In this document: positions 15,862 to 23,977 of the stretch, one piece after another
Layout: each line of letters begins with the position of its first letter
Position numbering within the stretch: position 1 is the stretch's first letter
Source of the DNA: Bacillus pseudomycoides
GTDB lineage: Bacteria > Bacillota > Bacilli > Bacillales > Bacillaceae_G
Reading direction: 5' to 3'
Assembly: GCF_022811845.1 (NCBI RefSeq)
Contig: NZ_CP064266.1
Location: 3,534,001 to 3,598,000 of the forward strand
DNA: 64,000 nt
Notes under the pieces: generated by a model
Databases searched by the model: none
What the model saw: the letters and a program-made list of their open reading frames with translations, nothing else
Told to the model about the DNA's origin: nothing
Translations under genes and position numbers: made by a program

Positions 15862-17550
15862 ATGGAATATAAAATTAAATTTGCACAAAGTTTATTTGAA
15901 GTAATTGAATCAGAATTATCATTGGAACAGATTACAAATCTAATTGAAACACCGAAGCAAGATGAATTCGGAGACGCGGCATTCCCTTGTTTTATGCTTG
16001 CAAAGCAATATAAAAAAGCACCGGCAATTATCGCGAACGAAATCGCTGAGAACTTAAACGATTCATTTTTTACAAAAGTAGAAGCAGTTGGACCATATGT
16101 GAATGTGTTTTTCAATCGCCATATCGTAAGCGATGATGTATTAAAAATGATTTTAGCTGAAAAAGAAGAATATGGACAGGGGCATTTTGGGCGAGAAAAA
16201 ACAGTAGTAATTGATTACTCTTCACCAAATATCGCGAAACCGTTCTCCATGGGACATTTACGTTCAACGATGATTGGGAACTCTTTAAAACATATTGCTG
16301 AAAAGTGTGGATATGAAGTTGTAGGAATCAATTATATTGGCGATTGGGGAACACAGTTTGGGAAATTAATTACCTCATATAAAAAATGGGGAAATGAGGA
16401 GCTTGTAAAAGAAGACCCGATTCGTGAATTATTTAAGTTATATGTTCATTTCCACGAAGAAGTGAAAGAGAACCCAGAGCTAGAAGAAGAAGGTCGCGCA
16501 TGGTTTAAGAAATTAGAAGATGGTGATGAAGAAGCAGTCTTCTTATGGAATTGGTTCCGTCATGAATCTTTAAAAGAGTTCTCGCGTATTTATGAACTGC
16601 TTGGTGTTGAATTTACGAACTTCCAAGGAGAGGCTTTCTATAATGATAAAATGGATAATTTTGTTGAGATTTTAGAAGAAAAAGGGTTATTAGAAGAATC
16701 GGATGGAGCACAAGTTGTCAATTTGGAAAAAGAAGATATGCCGCCATGTTTAATTAAAAAGTCAGATGGAGCTACACTATATGCAACCCGCGATTTAACA
16801 GCAGCACGCTATCGTCAAAACACATATGGATTTGATAAAGCACTCTATGTAGTAGGCGCAGAGCAAAGCTTGCATTTTACACAATTTTTCACTGTATTAA
16901 AGAAACTCGGTTATAACTGGGTAGATGGTATGGCTCATGTACCATTTGGACTCATTTTAAAAGATGGTAAAAAAATGTCCACACGTAAGGGGAAAGTCGT
17001 ATTACTTGAGGAAGTATTAGAAGAAGCGATTACGCTTGCAGAGCAAAATATCGAAGAGAAAAACCCAGACTTAAAGCAAAAAGAGGAAGTTGCAAAACAA
17101 GTTGGTGTCGGGGCAGTCATTTTCCACGATTTAAAAAATGAACGTATGCACAATGTTGAGTTTTCTTTAGAAAAAATGCTGAAATTCGAAGGGGAAACAG
17201 GACCATATGTTCAATATACACATGCACGTGCTTGCTCCATCTTAAGAAAAGAAAATGCTGAATTTGAAATAGAAGTGTTTCAATTAAACGATGATCATAG
17301 TTGGAGTACGATAAAATTATTAAATAGATTTCCACAAGTCGTTGAAACAGCCTTCTTCAAAAATGAACCGTCACATATTGCGAAGTATTTGTTAGATGTA
17401 GCACAAGCATTTAATAAATATTATGGAAATGTTCGTATTTTAGAAGAGGATAAAGAAAAGGAAAGTAGACTTGCACTTGTTTATGCAGTAACGATTGTGT
17501 TAAAAGAAGGATTGCGCTTGCTTGGTATGGGTGCTCCGGAAGAAATGTAA
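15862..17550 (+). CDS. argS: Arginyl-tRNA synthetase (T-box-controlled copy)
   Basis: A complete class I synthetase of 562 residues. An N-terminal additional domain (residues 1-100) binds tRNA; SSPNIAKPFSMGHLRS (about 121-136) is the HIGH region; DWGTQFG follows; KDGKKMSTRKGKVV (about 368-381) replaces KMSKS; the C-terminal anticodon-binding domain contains the typical QYTHARACSILRK. GGAGGGAGC precedes the ATG. The T-box leader and distance from other translation genes suggest a dedicated second argS, as is common in the B. cereus group; a second copy cannot be seen in this window. Confidence 0.93.
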   Translation: MEYKIKFAQSLFEVIESELSLEQITNLIETPKQDEFGDAAFPCFMLAKQYKKAPAIIANEIAENLNDSFFTKVEAVGPYVNVFFNRHIVSDDVLKMILAEKEEYGQGHFGREKTVVIDYSSPNIAKPFSMGHLRSTMIGNSLKHIAEKCGYEVVGINYIGDWGTQFGKLITSYKKWGNEELVKEDPIRELFKLYVHFHEEVKENPELEEEGRAWFKKLEDGDEEAVFLWNWFRHESLKEFSRIYELLGVEFTNFQGEAFYNDKMDNFVEILEEKGLLEESDGAQVVNLEKEDMPPCLIKKSDGATLYATRDLTAARYRQNTYGFDKALYVVGAEQSLHFTQFFTVLKKLGYNWVDGMAHVPFGLILKDGKKMSTRKGKVVLLEEVLEEAITLAEQNIEEKNPDLKQKEEVAKQVGVGAVIFHDLKNERMHNVEFSLEKMLKFEGETGPYVQYTHARACSILRKENAEFEIEVFQLNDDHSWSTIKLLNRFPQVVETAFFKNEPSHIAKYLLDVAQAFNKYYGNVRILEEDKEKESRLALVYAVTIVLKEGLRLLGMGAPEEM

Positions 17551-17582
17551 GCAAAAAAATTTTATAACATGAAAATGCTAGA

Positions 17583-17612
17583 GGATACTATGTTTTCATA
17601 GTATCCTTTTCC
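17583..17612 (+). terminator. Terminator after argS
   Basis: GGATACTATG / CATAGTATCC stem, TTTT loop, T-rich tail. Confidence 0.9.
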
Positions 17613-17755
17613 TTTTACGAAATGTAGAAGTGTACCTGGATAGAATAGTGAGTATATAATTCATATGCAGGAAATAAAGAAAACTCAGAGAAGAAATACT
17701 TGATCAATTTTTGATGTGTATTTGTATATAAATACTTGAAAAGGAGACAAGAAAT

Positions 17756-18214
17756 TTGAAAAAATTAATAGCTTCTTACATGGTATGTATATTAACTTTA
17801 GGTGTTGTCGGTTGTTCAAATCTTTCTGATAAGGAAGAGCAAGATAACGCTACATCGATAGCTACCATCACAAAAGTTGTACAATTTGAAGATAAAGATG
17901 TGATTTCTATTGAATTAAAGGATACAAAGACAAACAATATGAAAGAAATATCTAGCGAATCTACTATGCAAACCGTCATTGATAGTCTTCAAAATGCAAA
18001 AAAGAAAGATGTTCTCTTAGACAAAGAAGCACGGAATAATATGAATGCTGTAATGACATTAAAATATAGTGGTGGAGATAAACAAGATTTTTTTGTGTGG
18101 TTAGAAGGAAACAATAAGCAGGTTATGTTTGTAGAGAGTACCAATGAACAGCATGGAGCAGGTTATGAAGCGAATGGTACATACGCTAAAAATATCATTA
18201 AATTGTTTAAATGA
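17756..18214 (+). CDS. Predicted lipoprotein, 152 aa
   Basis: TTG start with AAAGGAGAC upstream. The N-terminus (KKLIASYMVCILTLGVVGC) is a lipoprotein signal peptide with lipobox VVGC, so the mature protein is anchored outside the membrane by Cys20. The mature part is a small beta-rich domain (ISIELKDTKTNNMKEISSE, TLKYSGGDKQDFFVWLEGNN). The family is not recognised. The next gene, a small membrane protein, follows after 33 bp and may be co-transcribed. Confidence 0.75.
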   Translation: MKKLIASYMVCILTLGVVGCSNLSDKEEQDNATSIATITKVVQFEDKDVISIELKDTKTNNMKEISSESTMQTVIDSLQNAKKKDVLLDKEARNNMNAVMTLKYSGGDKQDFFVWLEGNNKQVMFVESTNEQHGAGYEANGTYAKNIIKLFK

Positions 18215-18247
18215 TGACCGACTTTCGATATGGGAGGAATCGAGAAA

Positions 18248-18427
18248 ATGACACAAATATTTAGTAATCCAATGTTCTTAGTTTTGATTCTATTTCCAGT
18301 TCTTACGATTATGTTAAGTGCAATTGTTTATTGGAAACTCAAAAAATTATTTATTATGCCAATCATCGTTTTCATATTTTCCTTACTATTTATGTTGATT
18401 TATGCAAATGAAACCTTTTTTTCTTAG
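18248..18427 (+). CDS. DUF2651-like small membrane protein (YbeF type)
   Basis: 59 residues, two membrane helices (residues 7-27 and 33-53) joined by WKLKKLF. The start at ATG 18248 (MTQIFSNPMF) is preferred because GGGAGGA lies upstream of it; an upstream in-frame ATG at 18230 would overlap that site. Pattern and size fit DUF2651. Function unknown. Confidence 0.7.
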   Translation: MTQIFSNPMFLVLILFPVLTIMLSAIVYWKLKKLFIMPIIVFIFSLLFMLIYANETFFS

Positions 18428-18629
18428 GTTATCATATATACAATGTTATCGCTTATAGTGGGGCGTTTTATCAAATTCATTTTGTCTAAATGAGTTTAAC
18501 AGATTTCTAGAGACATTAGGTACTTCAAGGAATGGAAAAATGTTTTTATGTCTAGGGAGTATTTTATCATTTGCTCAAAGAAGGGAATCTAATCAGTACT
18601 TTCAATATAAACTCAAGGAGGTAGCTCGA

Positions 18630-19511
18630 TTGAAAGAGTATGAATGGGATAATAGGTTAGAGTATTTAAGAAATACAAGAGATCTATATTACAACGATGA
18701 TTATTTAAGTTTTTTGGTAAATTCAGTTTGGAAGATTTCTAAACCAGTTCATATTGTTGACTATGGTTGTGGATATGGCTATTTAGGTTTGAAACTCTTA
18801 CCTTTATTACCAATAGGGTCTAGATATACGGGCATTGATAAGGGGAAGAAATTAATCAATGAAGCAAGAGAGTTATTCCGAAGTCTTCCATATAAAGTGG
18901 AATTTATTGAAGCGGATGTTGCTGAATTTGAAATGGAAAGTACGTATGATATAGCAGTTTATCATGCTTTTTTACTACATATGAACGATCCGAAGACAAT
19001 CTTACAAAAAATGATAGATTCAGTTGTTAATGGAGGTAATATCATATGTTTTGAGCCGCACTGGATCTCTAATATGTCTTCGTACTATTTGAATAATCTA
19101 GAGCAATCTGAAATGATTCAGCTGGGTGTTCTTCAAAAATTGTTTGAAAAAGATGAAAAGAGACATGGGAAAGATGGAAACATTTGGATTAAATTACCAG
19201 TATATTTAAGTGAGTTAGGGGTAGAAAATATTGAGTGTAGAGTTAGCGATAAAGTTAATTTTGTTAATGGTCATGAGGATCAAAGAGAGAAGCAACAATT
19301 GTATCATTCACTCAAGGAAGAGGGTATCGGCAATACTCCTGCTGAAAAAAAAGAGTTTATTGAACGTTTAGTAAATCGGGGATTGGCATATAATGAGGCG
19401 ATGGCGCAATACGAAGCAGAATTACAACTCTCTAAAGAATTCACTATGGATTCTTCTTTAGTTTATGCTCCAAGTATGAAAATTACTTTTGGCATAGTGA
19501 AAAGCAAGTAA
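18630..19511 (+). CDS. Class I SAM-dependent methyltransferase
   Basis: Start placed at TTG 18630 (MKEYEWDNRLEYL) because AAGGAGG precedes it by 8 bp; a longer frame from 18540 lacks a ribosome site. 293 residues; motif I VDYGCGYGYLGLKLL (about residues 45-59), TGIDKGKKLINEARELF, and IEADVAEFEMESTYDIAVYHAFLLHM (motifs II-IV). The C-terminal 100 residues are specific and possibly substrate-binding. The small-molecule or protein substrate cannot be told. Own terminator. Confidence 0.8.
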   Translation: MKEYEWDNRLEYLRNTRDLYYNDDYLSFLVNSVWKISKPVHIVDYGCGYGYLGLKLLPLLPIGSRYTGIDKGKKLINEARELFRSLPYKVEFIEADVAEFEMESTYDIAVYHAFLLHMNDPKTILQKMIDSVVNGGNIICFEPHWISNMSSYYLNNLEQSEMIQLGVLQKLFEKDEKRHGKDGNIWIKLPVYLSELGVENIECRVSDKVNFVNGHEDQREKQQLYHSLKEEGIGNTPAEKKEFIERLVNRGLAYNEAMAQYEAELQLSKEFTMDSSLVYAPSMKITFGIVKSK

Positions 19512-19531
19512 TGTAAATAAAGAAATGAGTT

Positions 19532-19573
19532 AAGACTTCTAACGCTGTATACGTGTTAGAAGTCTTATTTTTT
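19532..19573 (+). terminator. Terminator after the methyltransferase
   Basis: AAGACTTCTAAC / GTTAGAAGTCTT perfect 12-bp stem followed by ATTTTTT. Confidence 0.9.
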
Positions 19574-19790
19574 AGTTTGATAGTTTTTTCTAAAAGTAAA
19601 TATGTCAAAATCGTGTACGAATGAAAATAGATTCGATATTAATTTTGAAAACCTTGCTTAAATCACCCATTTCCTATGGAAAAACAGAGATAGTCTTGTT
19701 ATGATAACAAGCATAGTCCTTTTTTATAACTCAAATAGATAGAATTATGAGAAAAGTTCGAGAAAAGGACACACACAAGGGAGGAACAAC

Positions 19791-20618
19791 ATGAAGCGTG
19801 TTGCTTGGTTTACTGATAGTACAACTGCAAACTTTACAACAAGTGCAGATAATTTTGTTATACCGATTGAAATTGTTATTAATGGAACGGCTTACAAAGA
19901 CTGTGAAGAAGGTGTTCGTGAACGTGTCTACGATGCGCTAAAACAAGGTATAACAGTAACTACGTCACAACCTAATTTTGGAGATATGGTCGCACTCTTC
20001 TCTAAATGTAAAGAAGAATATGAAGAAGGATTTGCGATCACGATTAGTGGGAAAGTAAGTGGCACTTATCAAAATATGATACTTGCAGCAGAAATGGCAG
20101 GATTTCCTCTAGTCGTAATAGATAGTGAAACAACGAGTTATCCAATGGATGAAATTTTAACAAAAGCGCAAACGTTATACCGTGAGGGTATGACTTTACA
20201 AGATATACAAAAGACAATACAACATGTGGAACGTAGTCCTTACTATGTATTTCCAAAAGATTTGAAAGGTCTATATGCGAGTGGACGTGTGAAGGGTGTG
20301 CAATTTATACTAGGTAGTCTACTAAGTGTCAACCTAATTCTAGAAGTAAAACATGGCGAACTTGTGTTGGAGAAGAAAGTTCGTAAAATACAAAAATGTA
20401 AAGAATATATGCGAAGCGAACTTGAAAAAGAAATGCCGAACGTAGTCCATGTTTTCCATGCGAATGATGAAGAAGGGGCAGAAGAATGGATTGCCGATTT
20501 CAGAGCAGTATTTCCTGAAATGAAGTTTTTAATTTACCCACTTCCTATATCTTTTGCTGTTCATGCAGGTGCTGGAACAATTGCGATTAGCTTTTCGAAA
20601 GGAAAAAACCGTGAATAA
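19791..20618 (+). CDS. DegV-family fatty-acid-binding protein
   Basis: 275 residues, two-domain EDD fold: FTDSTTANF (fatty acid carboxylate-binding TDS), TSQPNFGDM, ITISGKVSGTYQNM, VIDSETTSYPM and the C-terminal HAGAGTIAISFS. These residues match FakB proteins, which present fatty acids to FakA kinase. Strong ribosome site (AAGGGAGGAAC). The spacing in GRVKGVQFILGSLLSVNLIL is typical. Single gene with terminator. Confidence 0.85.
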   Translation: MKRVAWFTDSTTANFTTSADNFVIPIEIVINGTAYKDCEEGVRERVYDALKQGITVTTSQPNFGDMVALFSKCKEEYEEGFAITISGKVSGTYQNMILAAEMAGFPLVVIDSETTSYPMDEILTKAQTLYREGMTLQDIQKTIQHVERSPYYVFPKDLKGLYASGRVKGVQFILGSLLSVNLILEVKHGELVLEKKVRKIQKCKEYMRSELEKEMPNVVHVFHANDEEGAEEWIADFRAVFPEMKFLIYPLPISFAVHAGAGTIAISFSKGKNRE

Positions 20619-20632
20619 TTCACGGTTTTTTT
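20603..20632 (+). terminator. Terminator overlapping the degV-like stop codon
   Basis: AAAACCGTGAATAATTCACGGTTTTTTT; the stem includes the last codons. Confidence 0.9.
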
Positions 20633-20711
20633 GATGCTTTCGTTTTTAGTTTTATGTAAATGGAAATAATTCAGAGAATAAGAGATGAAATGTTTTAGTA
20701 ATAAGTATAGG

Positions 20712-20864
20712 ATGAATTTGTATTCATATAACGAAAAACACGCTATTCTTTTTATAGAAGTATACAGAAAAGATGGTGTTTTTATAAATTTATTAAATTC
20801 TGATAAGCTACAATTATTTTCTAAAGAATTAGAGCAACATATGTCACCATATAAAGGAGAATAG
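20712..20864 (+). CDS. Possible 50-aa small protein
   Basis: ATG 20712 to TAG 20862 encodes MNLYSYNEKHAILFIEVYRKDG followed by FINLLNSDKLQLFSKELEQHM, a plausible soluble peptide directly upstream of the MBL-fold gene (4-bp gap). The upstream ribosome site is poor (TATAGG, too close). It could be a coupled small gene or chance. Confidence 0.3.
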   Translation: MNLYSYNEKHAILFIEVYRKDGVFINLLNSDKLQLFSKELEQHMSPYKGE

Positions 20865-20868
20865 GAAC

Positions 20869-21729
20869 TTGCAAAAAATCGAAAGAATATCAAATCGGAT
20901 TTTATACTTACCACCGTATCAAGAAACGGATCGACCAATTTTAGCAGCAGTTACAGGAGCAAAAAAGACATTATTAATTGATGCTGGAAACTCACCTAAA
21001 CATGCTAATTTATTTCTTAAACAATTAGAAGAAGTACATATTAAAGGCGACTTTCTTGTTCTCACTCACTCAGATTGGGATCATGTATTCGGGATGAGCG
21101 CAATAGATATACCAATGATTGCTCATTATAAAACTCACGAAAAAATTAAAAGGCTTCAGAATTTATCATGGGAAGATAAATTCTTGGATCAGCGCGTTAA
21201 AGAAGGAATAGAAATTCCATTTTGTGCGGAAGCAATAAAGAAAGAGTTGGGTCATCAGAGAGAGGTGTTTCTTCCAATACCTGATATTACATTTGATAAG
21301 CAAATGTCTATTAATTTAGGAGGAGTAACTGTTGTAATTGAACATGTGGGTGGCGATCACGCTGATGATTGTACTGTTATTTATATTCCAGAAGAAAAAG
21401 TTCTTTTTCTAGGGGATTGCATGTACGCAAATCTCTACTCAAAAAAATGGAGTTATACCATTAAAAATACTTTGCAGCTAGTTAAGCAGCTTGAAAAATA
21501 TGACGCAGACATTTTTTTCTTATCTCATCACGATAAGCCTGTGTATAAAGAGGAATTCCAATTGAAAATTAATTTTTTAAAAGATACAGCATTTCTGACG
21601 GGAAAATATAAGGGGAATGAAAAAGCCATTATTAAAGAGCTTGCAAAGGGGCTGCAAAGAAAATTAAATGCTGAAGAAATTGAAACTATCAATTTTTTTG
21701 TTAATGGATACTGTATAGAAAGATTTTAA
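20869..21729 (+). CDS. Metallo-beta-lactamase-fold hydrolase
   Basis: 286 residues from TTG 20869 (AAAGGAGAA upstream). Zinc-binding LTHSDWDH (HxDxDH form, about residues 65-72), GGDHADDC (about 161-168), LFLGDCMYANLY (about 183-194) and LSHHDKPV (about 223-230) give the complete MBL ligand set. The substrate is unknown; the fold includes thioesterases, lactonases and other hydrolases. Confidence 0.85.
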   Translation: MQKIERISNRILYLPPYQETDRPILAAVTGAKKTLLIDAGNSPKHANLFLKQLEEVHIKGDFLVLTHSDWDHVFGMSAIDIPMIAHYKTHEKIKRLQNLSWEDKFLDQRVKEGIEIPFCAEAIKKELGHQREVFLPIPDITFDKQMSINLGGVTVVIEHVGGDHADDCTVIYIPEEKVLFLGDCMYANLYSKKWSYTIKNTLQLVKQLEKYDADIFFLSHHDKPVYKEEFQLKINFLKDTAFLTGKYKGNEKAIIKELAKGLQRKLNAEEIETINFFVNGYCIERF

Positions 21730-21743
21730 TAGAAAGCATGTTA

Positions 21744-21779
21744 AAAAGCCCAGGAATTTTAGTTTCTGGGCTTTGTTTC
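21744..21779. terminator. Terminator between the convergent MBL and MFS genes
   Basis: AAAGCCCAGGAA / TTTCTGGGCTTT; T-tracts on both sides allow bidirectional use. Confidence 0.85.
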
Positions 21780-21822
21780 TTTACTTGTTTATTAAAGTGT
21801 TGTATCTTTTCATGGCTATAAC

Positions 21823-23004
21823 CTAATTTTGTTTTTTCATTTTCCACAAAAACAAGCAAAGATAACATAAAAGAAGAACACTAAATATGTAGAAAGCATT
21901 TGTTAATCCAAATAAATCTGACAAACTTCCGCTAAACATCGGTCCGAAGAACATACCAATTGAGTAGGCTGTATTATAAATAGCAAAAAGTATTCCATAT
22001 GCTTGAATTCCATTTTTGTCTGCGAGATATGTAAGTTCTGGTAAAGCAGGTGCTAGTAAAAGGCTAAAACTAACTCCAAGGATAGCAAGTACAAATATTT
22101 CAAGGGCGGTATGGGAAACGATCGCTGTAAATGGGAAACATAAAGCCGCCAAAGCTATGCCTACTGCCATCGTTTGTTTTCTACCAATTTTAGTTGACAG
22201 TGTGCCGATGATTGGTGCGGTAAAACCATATGCGAGAGTTGGAACAGCAAATAATAGTCCAATTGTTCCAGGGCTAAGGTGCAGGGTGTCTTGTAAGTAG
22301 AGAGGAAGAGTTGGTTCTAAAGCACTAGGTAAGGCCGAACCAAGAATAATAATACCAATCATAATAAATAGGGAACGCATATTCAAGATAGATCGATAGT
22401 TAATTCGTTGATCTGTGTTGGACTTTGGCTCATCACGAAGTAAAGTTATTCGTAATATGCCATCAATGAGTGCAATAGTTGCTGCGATAATAAAGGGAAG
22501 ATGATAACCACCCCATTGATAAAGTACACCACCGATAGTTGGACCGAGGAGCATTCCAGCTGCTTGGCCAGACAAAGCGAGACCCATGGCTTTCCCACGC
22601 TCTTGTAGCGGGAACACATCTGCTAGAAGTGCTAATCCAGCTGTCCATGTTGCCGCTGCAGATATACCTTGTAGCATTCTTGCGAGCACGAGCAACCAGA
22701 AACTATTTGCAAGTCCGAATAATATAGTTGCTGCTGCAAGTCCAAATAACCCCAGAATCATAGGGAGGCGTCTTCCAACCTTATCAGAAACCACTCCTAA
22801 AATAGGAGTAGCGAGAAGTAGAGTAATAGCGTAACTACCGAATAAAAAGCCAATCTCTGTTTGGGAAGCACCTAACGTTTTTGCGTACTGTGGTAAGATT
22901 GGGACAATCATTCCATAGATTAGCATATCCGTAAAGACAGCTACAGCTACAACCCATAACGAGGCTTTTTGCACGCGAGACATTTTTAACCTAGCTTCCA
23001 TCAT
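21823..23004 (-). CDS. MFS multidrug-type efflux transporter
   Basis: 393 residues with 12 predicted helices. Motif A GVVSDKVGRRLPMILG after helix 2 and motif C-like GPTIGGVLYQWGG in helix 5 mark a drug:H+ antiporter-type MFS protein. It overlaps the PadR gene by four bases (ATGA), so the pair is translationally coupled. Start at ATG 23004 or 23001; GGAGGAGAA serves both. Export of a toxic compound sensed by the PadR protein is the likely role. Confidence 0.88.
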   Translation of the reverse strand: MMEARLKMSRVQKASLWVVAVAVFTDMLIYGMIVPILPQYAKTLGASQTEIGFLFGSYAITLLLATPILGVVSDKVGRRLPMILGLFGLAAATILFGLANSFWLLVLARMLQGISAAATWTAGLALLADVFPLQERGKAMGLALSGQAAGMLLGPTIGGVLYQWGGYHLPFIIAATIALIDGILRITLLRDEPKSNTDQRINYRSILNMRSLFIMIGIIILGSALPSALEPTLPLYLQDTLHLSPGTIGLLFAVPTLAYGFTAPIIGTLSTKIGRKQTMAVGIALAALCFPFTAIVSHTALEIFVLAILGVSFSLLLAPALPELTYLADKNGIQAYGILFAIYNTAYSIGMFFGPMFSGSLSDLFGLTNAFYIFSVLLLCYLCLFLWKMKKQN

Positions 23005-23567
23005 TTCTCCTCCGTGTTCTTCTTATTTTCTAATCGAGATAACATTTTTTCCATTTTTTCAATGAAACGTAGCTGCATTTCACACTGTTCATAAATATTT
23101 TCAAAAATAAGGCTCACATGCTCTGGAATGTCTACCATTTTTTCTTTAATAGATTGTCCAGCTTTCATATTTTCGTACATTTCTATAATTTTCTTTTTTT
23201 GATCTTGTAAGGCGGATGAAATACGCTCAAGAGAAACAGTATTTGCATCGAAAAAAGTGAGTGCTGTATATAACTCTGTTGGGAAAGCGACTGAAGATTG
23301 TTGGAATGACTGAAGCATGAGTGTATGGAACTCATCTTTTCCAGCAGGTGTAACACTATAAATTGCTTTGGAACGATTGCCGGTTTTTTCAACAGCATCA
23401 AGCTCTACTAATCCTTCTTTGTCCATTTTTTTTAAAGCATGATAAATCGAAGCAGGAAAAACACCTGCCCAAGTGTCCGTTTGTGCGGATTGCATAGCTT
23501 GCTGTAATTCATATCCAGACATAGGACCATATTGCATAAGTAAACCTAGTACCATTAATCGTGTCAT
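23001..23567 (-). CDS. PadR-family transcriptional regulator
   Basis: 188 residues: N-terminal winged helix (LMQYGPMSGYELQQAMQ to YHALKKMDKEGLVELD, residues 8-57) and a C-terminal helical Vir_act_alpha_C-like domain for dimerisation (about 90-180). Ribosome site GGAGGATAT. First gene of an operon with the MFS pump. A 28-bp perfect palindrome 27 bp upstream of its start is the probable operator, so it likely represses itself and the pump. Confidence 0.88.
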   Translation of the reverse strand: MTRLMVLGLLMQYGPMSGYELQQAMQSAQTDTWAGVFPASIYHALKKMDKEGLVELDAVEKTGNRSKAIYSVTPAGKDEFHTLMLQSFQQSSVAFPTELYTALTFFDANTVSLERISSALQDQKKKIIEMYENMKAGQSIKEKMVDIPEHVSLIFENIYEQCEMQLRFIEKMEKMLSRLENKKNTEEK

Positions 23568-23593
23568 ATATATCCTCCGTTCAAATAGAAAAC

Positions 23594-23621
23594 ATTAAAT
23601 ACTAAACGTTTAGTATTTAAT
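23594..23621. promoter_or_regulatory. PadR operator, 28-bp perfect palindrome
   Basis: Centred on TACTAAACGTTTAGTA and extended symmetrically by ATTAAA / TTTAAT on both sides. It lies between the PadR start and its probable promoter region. Confidence 0.75.
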
Positions 23622-23660
23622 TAAAATATATGTGGAAATATTTGTTTTGTCAATAAAAGG

Positions 23661-23770
23661 ATTTGATCTATTATATCCTTCCATTTAAGAGGATATAATA
23701 GATCAAAATTCAACGAAAGGAAAGAAGTTTAGAGGAGATACAAACACTTCATAAAATTTTGATCTATGAG
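23661..23770. repeat. Dispersed-repeat copy B with 17-bp perfect hairpin
   Basis: TTTGATCTATTATATCC (23662-23678) and its exact complement (23691-23707) enclose a 12-base loop, with no T-run after it. The following 40 bases match copy A at 12404-12485 at most positions. The rest of 23771-23977 is AT-rich promoter DNA for the TPR gene. Confidence 0.5.
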
Positions 23771-23977
23771 TGGTGATTAACTTAATAAAATAAACTTTAT
23801 TTCACTAAATTAAACAAAATAAATGAAAAATGGTTGTTTTTCTTTTTTAAACAATAATTTGAATCATATTGTTGATTATTGAGAATTATATAAGGTTTTC
23901 ATTGAATACATGATATAAGCTGTGTAAAATCTAAGCAAGCAAATAGATGTATAAAAATAATTATTCGAGGTGAATGC

